Assembly (NCBI GenBank): GCA_958295665.1
Contig: OY282560.1
Coordinates: 50,840,333 to 50,904,332, forward strand
Reading direction: 5' to 3'
DNA length: 64,000 nucleotides
DNA from: Tipula vernalis
Taxonomy: Eukaryota; Arthropoda; Insecta; Diptera; Tipulidae
The notes beneath the pieces are model-generated. The model worked only from the letters and a program-made list of their open reading frames with translations, did no database searches and was not told the origin of the DNA. The position numbers were made by a program, and so were the translations under genes. This document shows, piece after piece, positions 34,992-47,760 of the stretch (its first letter is position 1; each line of letters starts with the position of its first letter).

Positions 34992-36999
34992 TAACTCTGG
35001 CTAGTTTTTATAAATTTAGATGATTTTTTTGACTTACAAATAAACAATTTTTACACTCAAATAGCAAAAAAAAAACGGAATTAGTGGAAAATAGGGTATT
35101 AGAGTGTTTAGAACACCCATATTTGTTATGATCTATAGTGATTTTTTTAATTTTCATGAAAAAATTCAGGGAAGCTCTGGCGTCTTAGGTATCTGAAACA
35201 ATTCTTAGTTTTTTAAAAAAATACGGGATTAATGTGTTATTTCTGATAACTCGTTAATATCCGAGTAGTGGTTGGATATTATTTCCATTTCGAAAAAGAT
35301 GACAATTTACATAAAGTCCGCATGAAATGACCTTATATCACCCTTCCGTTTAATAACAATACATTATAATTATGCACAATACCTAAAAAAATTAAAACAA
35401 AAGTTTGAATTAATTAATCTAAAAATTATGTTTAGTCATACACATTTTTATTTTACTCGAGTACTATAGAAAGCTCTTGTCATCACACACGTACCATAAT
35501 TATTGAAGAAAATAAATTCGAGATACAAATGAATTTATTTACATTACGTATGTATCCTAAATATAAACATTCCCAAAAATAGATGGTTCGATATCATTTT
35601 ATATATTTGTAAATATTTTCAACACATGCTACAAAGCTTTAATGGATTTAGAATTTCGATGAAGATAAATTAAAAAAAAAAAAAATGTGGGCTCTGTAGG
35701 ACTGATGTTACTGCAAGGATTACATTTTTTATGAATAACAAAATGTTATGTTATTCCAAATAATTGGTCATCAATTTGTATGTCACGATAATATCCTTGC
35801 GTTATTTTTACATTTCCCAATCTGATGTAGGCAAGGAGGTGTTGTAGGTTTCATGCCAATACAATTTCATTCATCAAGTCTTAACTAATTAATTTTATAA
35901 ACATTTTCAGTATTCACTAATGAAAGTTTTCGGTTTCTTGTCGCTTGGTATTTTTTGCTGGAATATACAAGTTTAACTTCTTGGTACATATCATATAACC
36001 ACAATCGCCTACTTCACAAAATTTGTGGTCATTTCCTAGTAATTCTAATTATTTGTGTAATTTCAAGTAGTTTTATCAGAAGTTTATTTTTGGACTAGTC
36101 TTTAAAACGAATAACTTTGTATCTCTTTGTACACCAAACATAATGTACATAAATCCTGCATGAAATACAATTAAGTGGATGCCAAAATGAATTTCCGAAT
36201 GTTCTTATTACCAAAACCGAAGCAATATTAAATTTTTCAGCCTACATTTTAATTCTGTTTCAGTAGAATTTCTATTTATAGATTAGTTTTTGGAAATGTA
36301 CATTTTATGTAGGCTTGTATCAGGTAGGTAAATCATTAGAGAAATAATTTTTGCTCCTTTTCCAAACAAACACAACAAACAAATCATAAGACACTAACAC
36401 ACATCAACGAATAACCAAAGTTTTTTGGTAGAAAATTTTGCTTCAATCAATGAAAATTATGTTTGCTCATAAAACGAGATAAATGGGAAAAGTTTTTGTT
36501 TCACATTACGTTCAAATCATAAATGTGATTTGTGTGGCCACAACTTTCTTGTGAATAGAAAAGGTGAAAGGACCAACAAAAGCTTTAATAATAATCATGA
36601 TTTCATTTTTATTATTTATTGTGTATTTTTTAAACAATGTTATAAAGTTCATTAAACTTTTCTGGGCTGATGTACTTTTATAATTTTTTGCCGATTTTTA
36701 TTTAAACGAGGGGGAGAATGGTGCTGTTTGATTGTGTAAATATCAAATTCACCAAATATAATTGAAATAAATAAAATTGGGCCAATTATTTTTTTGGGGA
36801 AATTAAATTCTAAGAAATTTTTATTTACAAAGCTCAAAGTCCGTTCGATTATTAATGATTTTATTTTCGGTCTATAGGGCACTTTTCAACTGTTCAATTG
36901 TTGTTCAATTATTCGCCAGTAGAAAGCTGTTTCGACTTATAGTTGACCACAAATAACATAATTGATCTCTTAACAATTTGTAACGCAATCCCCCAAGGG
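34992..36999. other. Gene-poor AT-rich stretch
   Basis: No known gene or repeat. The 76-codon minus frame at 36652-36882 has no recognisable motif. Confidence 0.5.
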
Positions 37000-38085
37000 A
37001 TTACGTTAACAGACATGAGAATAGCGGTCTGATGCGGTATAGTAGCTGGCTAGAGCTCACAGTGTGGCGTGGGGGTTTTCAGACATATTTCTCATGCTTA
37101 AATAACCACATGGAGAACAAAATTAGAGGGGCAAATGCAAATTAAAATTAAATTGCCACGGCCTCAGCGGCAAAAAGAAAATGATAAGAAGGGAGTGATC
37201 GATCCAGAGTGACCGTCTCAATCCCAGACGATCACAGCCGTAACTGCCACACGGGCCTCCCCTCATCGGCCCGCCTACTGGGATGCTGTTTCCCAGTCGC
37301 GACGGACACCCCGACGCGATCAACTCATATGGCGTGCCGCCCTCCAGCACAGCCTGTCCTGGAGGAACGAACAGCACGCACGAAACAGGGTGGAAAAAAA
37401 CCGACCCTTCACATGACCGCACTTCACATCATCTGATCAATTATTTTGTTTACACGCACATGGTGCGGCGTAGCACACAACAACAAGAAAATTCAAAGAA
37501 AATTTTTGTTACGGTAAAAGAAAAAAAATGAAAATTAGGCAAGATAAATTACGTTAAAACTTATTCTACGTTAATGTTAAATTTCACTTTCACTATTCAC
37601 TCTTTTACGAAAATTAAGAAAATAACCCAAAAAATATCAGAATGAAAAGAACCGTTATGGGGTCGAACCACACCCAAAAACGGACAACCGAGCCGAAGCG
37701 AAGAAAAAAAAAAACGGAAATCCCAAACGCAATTAATCAAAATGACGGAAAAAAAATATAACCTGACAATAATTTGCTCTGAGTGGGGTCTTCATCAAAT
37801 CGGTGCACCACCACGAAACGCCGAAGACAAACGGTAAAAATAGCAATATATGTACAATATAATGAAAATAGAGAGGGAGAAACAAACTGTTACAGACTTT
37901 GGAAAACTAAAATTTACAGTTACCCAGTTTGTTTGTCCCTTGATTTTGTTTTACCTTTTTTTTTTAAAGGCCCGTCCGACCACACCGCAAACAGCGCCGA
38001 CGCAGGATCCCCCTCAATATGGAACACTGCTCCAAAGGCGGGAATACAGATTCAATATCGCAACTGTGGCAAACTCCACTTAATT
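37000..38085. other. GC-enriched block, unidentified
   Basis: Two richer segments (about 37140-37430 and 37960-38070) stand out from the AT-rich surroundings. Frames on both strands are open for 75-120 codons without known motifs. It could be a transposon or a 5' region of an unknown gene. A Cys-containing RNCGKLHLIKNTC string near 38060 does not have CCHC spacing. Confidence 0.3.
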
Positions 38086-39683
38086 AAAAACACATGCAGG
38101 GTTTTATTTTATGAATCTTTACAGATGTTTATTTGCATTCACTGATAGTTAATTTTTATTAAAAAAAACACAAATCTTCAAATTACCATTTGAATTTATT
38201 TGTATTTTATTATTTTATTTAGCTTTTTTAAACAAAAAAAAAAAAAATGAACACCCTTTTTAATACAGAAATTGTTTTTTTTATTTTTTTATTATCAACA
38301 AAGTATAATTTTGTTACCGTTAGTTTATGTAACTTCAAAATTTTTGTATTACAATATACTCAAACGATAAACGATACAAATATCCGATTGTTTTTTTTTA
38401 TCAACAATTATTATTTTAGTCTTAGTTAACTGTATTTTTTTTTTTATATAATATTAATATGTTATGCAATTCCAACTAATTTAACATTTCAGATACTGTA
38501 TCTACCGTACCGTATCTTTTAAAAATACCACACTCGACTTTTTTTTGTTTTCAGTCTATGTCGAGTATAACTTAATTTAATATTTTTTGTTTTTTTTTTT
38601 TGTTTATTTATTAAATTATAAACATAATCAACTTTATTTTTATTCAATTTGCAATTTAATTTTTATAGGAAAAAAAATAAGTTTAATATTGTTTTATTAT
38701 ATTTTGATTTATATAAAGAAAAAAATATATTATAATTTCTACTAAATTACACTGGTCTTTTTGGTTTTAAAAATCACCACTCGTCCAACTTATTCTCAAA
38801 ATAAAAAACTAGCCTTAATTATTTAAAATTCAAAACAAGACTATCTTAATTTATTTTATTTTTTTTTTATCAAGAACAAAAATCAGTCAATTTTTCCTCC
38901 CTCTATTTCTGCACTTCCCATCGCTGTTCGTCCCACTCGTTGCATTTGTGCACATCGTTCTTTATTTTTTATTTTTTATTTAATATTATTGTAAAATCTT
39001 TATTGATATTTATGTTTTTTTGTACACAAATACAACGAATAAGACGAACAACGACGACGATCATATGTACATACTTAGCTGTACGGCCGCCTCGGATTCA
39101 TGTCGAATACACCGATCGGCTTGTTTCCCACACAGAGCAAATATCACGCGTCAATTTAAACCAATGATACCAGAACGAAAAATAGAATATTCCAGATTGA
39201 ACATTTTAATAAAGCAAACATTCTATCTCATACTACACAATACATGTAGAAACACCAACTCGCAAGAGATATACATGCTTGTACATGACAATATAGAAAA
39301 CAAGTAAATGCATAAAAATTTAAAATATGTTTATCTAACAATCGGAGGGAATATTAAATTTAAATTTGGAAATCATAAAATCGAGCATAAGTATAACACC
39401 ATGGTGGTCATAGTATTTTATAACTATAAAATTTTTTTTTTATTATTTGAGCGTTTGGGATCTTCGCAAAAAATTTTGTTCTTCTGTTTTAAGTGGAGAC
39501 GTATGCCAGTCGTAACAAATTTAGAGACACAATTCGTGACGCCATCATAAGTCGGGAAATATTTTCGCTCCAGTAAAAATCCTTCCTACTGGCAAACCAT
39601 TTTATCTTAGAACAGGTAGTTGAGGATTCTTCGTGTGGCGCCTTGTTCCCGTTCAATATTATTTTTACTGTGCACCAATCGTC
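38086..39683. other. Very AT-rich stretch
   Basis: Long T-rich tracts, no gene recognised. The open frame at 39020-39307 has no known motif. Confidence 0.5.
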
Positions 39684-41338
39684 AATTTTTAATTTTTAAT
39701 TTTTAATTTTTAATTTTTAATTTTTAATTTTTAATTTTTAATTTTTAATTTTTAATTTTTAATTTTTAATTTTTAATTTTTAATTTTTAATTTTTAATTT
39801 TTAATTTTTAATTTTTAATTTTTAATTTTTAATTTTTAATTTTTAATTTTTAATTTTTAATTTTTAATTTTTAATTTTTAATTTTTAATTTTTAATTTTT
39901 AATTTTTAATTTTTAATTTTTAATTTTTAATTTTTAATTTTTAATTTTTAATTTTTAATTTTTAATTTTTAATTTTTAATTTTTAATTTTTAATTTTTAA
40001 TTTTTAATTTTTAATTTTTAATTTTTAATTTTTAATTTTTAATTTTTAATTTTTAATTTTTAATTTTTAATTTTTAATTTTTAATTTTTAATTTTTAATT
40101 TTTAATTTTTAATTTTTAATTTTTAATTTTTAATTTTTAATTTTTAATTTTTAATTTTTAATTTTTAATTTTTAATTTTTAATTTTTAATTTTTAATTTT
40201 TAATTTTTAATTTTTAATTTTTAATTTTTAATTTTTAATTTTTAATTTTTAATTTTTAATTTTTGATTTTTAATTTCATTTTTGATTTTTAATTTCTGAT
40301 TTTTAATTTTTAATTTTTGATTTTTAATTTTTGATTTTTAATTTTTAGTTTTTAATTTTTAATTTTTAATTTTTAATTTTTAATTTTTAATTTTTAATTT
40401 TTAATTTTTAATTTTTAATTTTTAATTTTTAATTTTTAATTTTTAATTTTTAATTTTTAATTTTTAATTTTTAATTTTTAATTTTTAATTTTTAATTTTT
40501 AATTTTTAATTTTTAATTTTTAATTTTTAATTTTTAATTTTTAATTTTTAATTTTTAATTTTTAATTTTTAATTTTTAATTTTTAATTTTTAATTTTTAA
40601 TTTTTAATTTTTAATTTTTAATTTTTAATTTTTAATTTTTAATTTTTAATTTTTAATTTTTAATTTTTAATTTTTAATTTTTAATTTTTAATTTTTAATT
40701 TTTAATTTTTAATTTTTAATTTTTAATTTTTAATTTTTAATTTTTAATTTTTAATTTTTAATTTTTAATTTTTAATTTTTAATTTTTAATTTTTAATTTT
40801 TAATTTTTAATTTTTAATTTTTAATTTTTAATTTTTAATTTTTAATTTTTAATTTTTAATTTTTAATTTTTAATTTTTAATTTTTAATTTTTAATTTTTA
40901 ATTTTTAATTTTTAATTTTTAATTTTTAATTTTTAATTTTTAATTTTTAATTTTTAATTTTTAATTTTTAATTTTTAATTTTTAATTTTTAATTTTTAAT
41001 TTTTAATTTTTAATTTTTAATTTTTAATTTTTAATTTTTAATTTTTAATTTTTAATTTTTAATTTTTAATTTTTAATTTTTAATTTTTAATTTTTAATTT
41101 TTAATTTTTAATTTTTAATTTTTAATTTTTAATTTTTAATTTTTAATTTTTAATTTTTAATTTTTAATTTTTAGTTTTTAATTTTTGATTTTTAATTTCT
41201 GATTTTTAATTTTTAATTTTTAATTTTTAATTTTTAATTTTTAATTTTTAATTTTTAATTTTTAATTTTTAATTTTTAATTTTTAATTTTTAATTTTTAA
41301 TTTTTAATTTTTAATTTTTAATTTTTAATTTTTAACTT
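39684..41338. repeat. (TTTTTAA)n array, about 235 copies
   Basis: Heptamer TTTTTAA nearly perfect over 1.65 kb. Variant blocks with TTTTTGA, TTTCATT or TTTCTGA occur at 40262-40350 and 41174-41205; the word TAATTTCTGATTTTTAA is in both. The array ends directly at a truncated mariner. Confidence 0.97.
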
Positions 41339-41389
41339 TTACGTCGATTCATCACTACACGCCAGAAGCTGGGTACTGGTATTGGTTGA

Positions 41390-41900
41390 AGTGCTTCAAA
41401 GAAAGCAAATGTTGTTGCATAAGCTGGTAAGGTTATGGCCACTGTCTTTTGGGATGTACAAGGCGTAATATTCATCGACTATCTCGAGAAGTGTAAATCT
41501 ATTAGAGGTGAAATTTGTGTGTCATTATTAAGCAATTTGAGTGAAAAAGTTAAGGAAAACGGTCACATTTAAATAAGAAAAATTCTCTTCCATCATGGTG
41601 CACCATCACATTCATCATGGAAAACACATCAAAAATTAGACGATTTGGGCTTCGAATTGCTTCCCCATCCACCATATGCACCTGATCTAGCCCCTTGTCA
41701 CTTTTTCGTATTTCCAAACATGAAGAAATGGCTCGGTGGATGGAGATTTGGGTCAAATGATGAATCAATAGCTGAAACGAAACCTTGTTTTGAGGAGTTT
41801 GATAAATCATATTTTAAAGATGGTTTAATGAATTTGAAAAAAAAACGGTGGAATAAGGGCATCGAGCTACAAGGAGTTTATGTTGGAAAATAAAGTGAAT
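41390..41900 (+). pseudogene. mariner transposase, C-terminal two thirds
   Basis: DDD-type transposase of a mariner element. KVMATVFWDVQGVIFIDYL (first catalytic Asp in VFWD, near 41450) is followed by a frame shift, then the position of the second Asp, where HQDNAPCH of relatives reads HHGAPSH, so the catalytic Asp is lost. The frame from 41645 reads LPHPPYAPDLAP (third Asp, DLAP), WLGGWRFGSND, and ends MLENK-type residues at TAA 41891-41893. The N-terminal helix-turn-helix half is missing where the TTTTTAA array begins. Confidence 0.92.
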
Positions 41901-41955
41901 TTGACTTAAAAACAAATGTTTACTGTTTTATTATAAAGATTTATTCCCACCCTAT
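41901..41955 (+). repeat. Probable mariner 3' terminal region
   Basis: After the stop, GATTTATTCCCACCCTATA ends the homologous region. Its position, about 50 bases past the stop, and its C-rich CCCACCCT core fit a worn mariner inverted repeat. The partner left repeat is absent. Confidence 0.4.
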
Positions 41956-43500
41956 AATAGTATCTATATATATGCTTCTGGTTTTTTGTATGTGCATAGT
42001 GCATACTAATGTGAAGGTCATTCGCTTTAGTTTGTAGCAAAATATCACTTCTTACTTCTACAAGGGTTAAGATTGATCCAACCCGCCTTCATATTTTCCA
42101 CATAATATTTAGACTGTCATTTTACCTTCAATAATATGACACCCGTCTACGCTTCTAAAAGCCTGTTAATTAGTTTGTCATATATGCTGTTGCTGTCTAC
42201 CATTTGAGGAGCTAAACAAATACAAAATGGCGGATTTTTCCGTTTGGAACCTTGGTGTAAGATTATTATGCGGTTTAGCTTCACTACTCATTGTTAATCA
42301 GATTTTTAGAGCTGTATCTTTTACCGCCTCACTATATCGCCACTACTGAATACTTCTTGAGAAGTATACTATCTCCCTTTCTTGCCTCTGATAATCGTTC
42401 AAGATTTCGCGTAGCATTTAAGGATGATTTCATTTCTTTACAATTTGTAACTTACTCTGACGGCTTAGAGCCCTTAATGGTATTGTGATTATTTCATGTC
42501 ACCTAGGGCTTTTTCGTTCATGATTTCTTCAGCTCTGTTCTAGTTTTCGAAGTCTTCGATAAACCATAACTTATAACTAGAACCCCTTCAAACCGCGGTA
42601 ACTCGCTATTATTATAACCGAGACAATAGACGCGCATGACCTTATATTCCGCAATTGTAGTATCACGAGGTTAATACAAATGAAACGGCTCAATATCGAT
42701 AACTAAGGCACTTCTTAGTTAAATATTGAGTATATTGCCATAAAGAAAACAAACATGATGTAAAAATTATCAAATGTTCCGTGGGGCCTTGGCCGTAGGG
42801 TCCCAAAGTCAAATAATATTTATCAAATGTCCGTAGTACGTGCTTAACGTTAAAATTATCGAGTGACCTTTTGGTTTCTACATCAAGTGTGCCATTTGAT
42901 AATTTCTATACCTAGTGTTTACTACAGACATTCGAGAAAATCATTTGAATTTTGAACTTTTGATGTTTGTTGAAGACATTTTGCAGGCGCAACTTTTTAC
43001 AACATTTGATGAGAAAAATTACCTGTTACTTAAATGGCATGTATACGACAAAAGCATAGGACATTCGGGAACTCGGTCGTTATGGCATACTTCATCACAG
43101 AGGTATATTTTACCTGTCTGTCATCTTACATAATAAAATATTCCATACTGAAATGTGTCCTAACGAACTAATTCCGATTATTCAATATAAACCATTTGAG
43201 TTTGGGAATTTCATTTTTTTTGTTGAATAAGTTTGGATCCAATCGTTTGTTCTACTAGAAAAAAATATTTACATTTTTTGTTATTTGCCAAAAGTTTCAC
43301 TTCGGCAAAATAGAAAATTTGATTTTGAAACTCAGAACGCAATCCGGTCGTCCTTCAAAATTAAATTTTATATTTCCTAGAATTTTCACCGCAACATGAT
43401 CACATCAAGTTTAAAAATCAAATTTTTCCTTTCCTAGAACTAAACGAAATATTGTGAGTAAATTCCGGTAGAAATGGTCAAGTCTAAGTAAGTTTGAAGA
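41956..43500. other. Gene-poor stretch
   Basis: No recognisable gene. Short frames only; an unremarkable AT-rich flank of the heptamer array. Confidence 0.5.
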
Positions 43501-45266
43501 TTTAGGGTTTAAGGTTTAAGGTTTAAGGTTTAAGGTTTAAGGTTTAAGGTTTAAGGTTTAAGGTTTAAGGTTTAAGGTTTAAGGTTTAAGGTTTAAGGTT
43601 TAAGGTTTAAGGTTTAAGGTTTAAGGTTTAAGGTTTAAGGTTTAAGGTTTAAGGTTTAAGGTTTAAGGTTTAAGGTTTAAGGTTTAAGGTTTAAGGTTTA
43701 AGGTTTAAATTTTAAGGTTTAAGGTTTAAGGTTTAAGGTTTAAGGTTTAAGGTTTAAGGTTTAAGGTTTAAGGTTTAAGGTTTAAGGTTTAAGGTTTAAG
43801 GTTTAAGGTTTAAGGTTTAAGGTTTAAGGTTTAAGGTTTAAGGTTTAAGGTTTAAGGTTTAAGGTTTAAGGTTTAAGGTTTAAGGTTTAAGGTTTAAGGT
43901 TTAAGGTTTAAGGTTTAAGGTTTAAGGTTTAAGGTTTAAGGTTTAAGGTTTAAGGTTTAAGGTTTAAGGTTTAAGGTTTAAGGTTTAAGGTTTAAGGTTT
44001 AAGGTTTAAGGTTTAAGGTTTAAGGTTTAAGGTTTAAGGTTTAAGGTTTAAGGTTTAAGGTTTAAGGTTTAAGGTTTAAGGTTTAAGGTTTAAGGTTTAA
44101 GGTTTAAGGTTTAAGGTTTAAGGTTTAAGGTTTAAGGTTTAACGTTTAATGTTTAAGGTTTAAGGTTTAAGGTTTAAGGTTTAAGGTTTAAGGTTTAAGG
44201 TTTAAGGTTTAAGGTTTAAGGTTTAAGGTTTAAGGTTTAAGGTTTAAGGTTTAAGGTTTAAGGTTTAAGGTTTAAGGTTTAAGGTTTAAGGTTTAAGGTT
44301 TAAGGTTTAAGGTTTAAGGTTTAAGGTTTAAGGTTTAAGGTTTAAGGTTTAAGGTTTAAGGTTTAAGGTTTAAGGTTTAAGGTTTAAGGTTTAAGGTTTA
44401 AGGTTTAAGGTTTAAGGTTTAAGGTTTAAGGTTTAAGGTTTAAGGTTTAAGGTTTAAGGTTTAAGGTTTAAGGTTTAAGGTTTAAGGTTTAAGGTTTAAC
44501 GTTTAATGTTTAAGGTTTAAGGTTTAAGGTTTAAGGTTTAAGGTTTAAGGTTTAAGGTTTAAGGTTTAAGGTTTAAGGTTTAAGGTTTAAGGTTTAAGGT
44601 TTAAGGTTTAAGGTTTAAGGTTTAAGGTTTAAGGTTTAAGGTTTAAGGTTTAAGGTTTAAGGTTTAAGGTTTAAGGTTTAAGGTTTAAGGTTTAAGGTTT
44701 AAGGTTTAAGGTTTAAGGTTTAAGGTTTAAGGTTTAAGGTTTAAGGTTTAAGGTTTAAGGTTTAAGGTTTAAGGTTTAAGGTTTAAGGTTTAAGGTTTAA
44801 GGTTTAAGGTTTAAGGTTTAAGGTTTAAGGTTTAAGGTTTAAGGTTTAAGGTTTAAGGTTTAAGGTTTAAGGTTTAAGGTTTAAGGTTTAAGGTTTAAGG
44901 TTTAAGGTTTAAGGTTTAAGGTTTAAGGTTTAAGGTTTAAGGTTTAAGGTTTAAGGTTTAAGGTTTAAGGTTTAAGGTTTAAGGTTTAAGGTTTAAGGTT
45001 TAAGGTTTAAGGTTTAAGGTTTAAGGTTTAAGGTTTAAGGTTTAAGGTTTAAGGTTTAAGGTTTAAGGTTTAAGGTTAAAGGTTTACGGTTTAATGTTTA
45101 TAGTTTAAGGTTTAAGGTTTAAGGTTTAAGGTTTAAGGTTTAAGGTTTAAGGTTTAAGGTTTAAGGTTTAAGGTTTAATGTTTAAGGTTTAAGGTTTAAG
45201 GTTTAAAGTTTAAGGTTTTAGGTTTATTGTTTAAGGTTTATGGTTTATAGTTTAAGGTTTAAGGTA
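43501..45266. repeat. (TTTAAGG)n array, about 250 copies, with higher-order duplication
   Basis: Heptamer GGTTTAA over 1.77 kb. The variant AACGTTTAATG occurs at 44141 and again at 44498, a distance of 357 bases or exactly 51 units, so a block of at least that length was duplicated. The right end (45070-45266) carries many single-base variants while the bulk is nearly perfect. It is not the insect telomere unit TTAGG. Confidence 0.97.
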
Positions 45267-45341
45267 AAGCTTAAAAAGTGAGTACATTTTCAGTCGAATC
45301 AGCGAAATGAGTAAGTTATAGTTAATTTTTATTTTAACAGA

Positions 45342-45503
45342 ATGATTCCTAAAACTCTTAAAGAACCTAAGTTTGCTATGAGCAGCAGAAAAGCGGATAG
45401 CTCTAGCCAAAGTGAAGAAAATGCAACTGCATATCGAGCACAAGCTTCCGAAGAAGAACGGCAATCAAGATACTCACAACAAGCTCACAAAAAACGGTCG
45501 TAA
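45342..45503 (+). CDS. Small charged ORF, unrecognised, possible exon
   Basis: 53 codons from ATG at 45342 to TAA at 45501-45503, just after an acceptor-like GTTAATTTTTATTTTAACAG ending at 45340. Composition (MIPKTLKEPKFAMSSRKADS start; later QASEEERQSRYSQQAHKKRS) is rich in Ser, Glu, Gln, Lys and Arg and poor in AT-driven Phe/Ile/Asn, so it looks coding. The EEERxxRxxxQAxxxR rhythm recalls the N-terminal repeats of arthropod Helitron-type proteins, but the match is weak. No upstream exon was found between it and the TTTAAGG array. Confidence 0.35.
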   Translation: MIPKTLKEPKFAMSSRKADSSSQSEENATAYRAQASEEERQSRYSQQAHKKRS

Positions 45504-46584
45504 TTTTTAACGGGTTTTTTTACAACTAACTTAATTTATTGTAAATTACAAGGTTTTGAAAGAAAATCGTGTGCCTCCATATTTATAAGAGGAAAATAAT
45601 AAATTCCATAGTTTTATATTCCCTACATCCATAAAACTCCTATTATGCAATCGAAAAAATTAAAAAATAAATTTAACGTAATCTAAAAATCAAATCAAAT
45701 GTCAAAATAAAATTAAATCAGAGTTGTTGGCATAACATTTTTATAAGAAGCGTAAACATAAACATAAACATAAACGTAACCTTTAACATCCATAAAATAC
45801 AAAAACAAAATGTAGAGCATCTGCGATTCGAAAATATCGCATCTTACCTTCCTTTCCGATTTACACATAATACGAGTGTAAATGTATTTATGAATTCGCA
45901 TTTAAATTGGAACAAAAAATCAAATTCTCAAGGATTTCTATTTCATCCCCGCGCCCTTTCAACAATTTATTCTGCAGATCGTTATAATACACAATAAAAT
46001 ATGAATGAAATGTACAGTATTCTAAAAATAAAATTCCCCATATAACGTTGAAAATAGAAAACCGGGAAATGGCAGGCAACTATATCGTCTATATCTATCT
46101 CTCCTTTATATATTGTAAATGTATGTCATGTATATTCAAGGAAATTAAAACGAAAAATAAGGAATGGGGGAAAAAATCAATAGAATTCCCTTTTTTTAGT
46201 TATCCTGTTTATTCTCCTCTTCATATATACGAGTATATACGTCATTAATCGAGTAGAAAAACGTTATGAGAGCATAACATCGAGTTCAACAACCTAACTT
46301 GTACTAGATACAATGGAATTTAGGTTTATGTGTGTAATAAACATTTAGGCGAAAATAAATTTCCTTTCCAATATTTTTGTGAACCAAACATTGTACGAAT
46401 CCCGTTCAATGACGATGTGGAAATAACTGAATATTTAATTTGTTAATAACTACAAAGTATACAAGTTTGTATCGTACGTCTACATATGGAAATCTACTTG
46501 AGACAGAAGATTTTAGTGCATAAATTCTGAAAATGAAATATAAAATTTAACTTTTTTGATTAATTTGATTTTCTTTCTATAGTG
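45504..46584. other. Unassigned AT-rich stretch
   Basis: No gene recognised. Confidence 0.5.
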
Positions 46585-46589
46585 TATAG

Positions 46590-46985
46590 TATTTACCTCG
46601 AGTATCTAGGTTGGAAAAATGAAGTTGGAAACGTGAGATTTTGTTTGGACATTATGATGTACCTGCGTAGGAATAGATTTATGTACGTACCGATTTTTTT
46701 TTTTGCTTTTGTGTCACTTTAATAACTTTCTTCGTTTGAAAAATTATGGCATCAGTAATTTAGTTTAGAGGACACGGTTCTATTTCAGTGGACGGGATCT
46801 CAAATATTTCATTTTTAAGGATATTTTGAATATATTGTTTCAACAATAAGATAACTATAGCAGTACCAGGGAAATATTAGGTTGCATTAGATTGTTAGGA
46901 CGAATATAAACCTTTATGTTTAGGTGAAAAATGATTCGACTGTTCTTCGAAACAGTTTCCTATTCCTAAAATTTTTGGCGGGATT
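46590..46985. repeat. Direct duplication, copy A
   Basis: Matches 47385-47760 at about 795 bases offset. Shared words include GATGTACCTGCGTAGGAATAG, ATTTAGTTTAGAG and ATGTTTAGGTGAAAAATGATTC. The two copies differ by scattered substitutions and small indels. Confidence 0.88.
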
Positions 46986-47149
46986 TGAATCAAAATAGGA
47001 AGGGCAACTGATCTACACTAACAAAAGTTGACAAAGATTCCAAGTTGTGACACCTCTTGTGACGTGTGCTCCATTTTACGTTAGTAAAATAAAATTTAGT
47101 AACCATACATTTTTTGACCTTGAGATTTACCTATTTAATACGAAAATAT

Positions 47150-47262
47150 GGATTTCGAAGTGGTGTCTGTATGTCGATCTGTCTGTGGCTCTGCCTGTCG
47201 GTCCATCTGTTGGTCTGTCTGTCATTCTGTGTCCGCTCTACAGCCCTTATGGTTTAACCGAT
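47150..47262. repeat. CTGTCTG-rich segment 1
   Basis: Imperfect (CTGTCTGTCGGT) words ending in GCTCTACAGCCC. The same layout, preceded by TTCGAAGTGGTGTCT, recurs at 49256-49375, so both belong to one dispersed repeat. Confidence 0.6.
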
Positions 47263-47384
47263 CGCACTGAAACTTCATATTTAAGCTTTTTTCAAAAATT
47301 GGTAGACCCTAGTGAATTTTAGTGAAAAGTGGCCACTTCTAAAGACCAGAAAATTTAGTTTACTAATTTAACTTTTTGTATTTA

Positions 47385-47760
47385 CCTCCAGTACCTAGGT
47401 TGGAAAAATAAAGGTGGAAACGTGAGATTTTGTTTGGTTATTATTATGATGTACCTGCGTAGGAATAGATTTATGTACGTACCTTTTGCCTCAAATAAAT
47501 TTGACACAAAAGCTTTCTTCGTCTGCAAAAATTATGGCATAAGTAATTTAGTTTAGAGTACACGGTTCTATTTCAGTTGAAGGGATCTCAAATATTTCAT
47601 TTTTAAGGATATTTTGAAAATATTGTTTCAACGATAAGAAAGGAACAACAGTACGAGGAGAATATTATGTTATATTAATTTGTTAGGAGGAATATAAACC
47701 CATGTTTAGGTGAAAAATGATTCTAATCTTCTTGAAACAGTTTCACATTGCTAAAATTTG
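47385..47760. repeat. Direct duplication, copy B
   Basis: Second copy of 46590-46985. Similarity resumes after an insert of about 80 bases: GGGCAACTGATCAACACTAA near 47881 matches 47005. Confidence 0.88.

Noticed and set aside
37783..38145. CCHC zinc knuckle in the RNCGKLHLIKNTC string
   Set aside because: Spacing is not CX2CX4HX4C and the first Cys is missing.
43501..45266. TTTAAGG array as a telomere
   Set aside because: The insect unit is TTAGG; this heptamer differs, is internal, and is followed by unique sequence.
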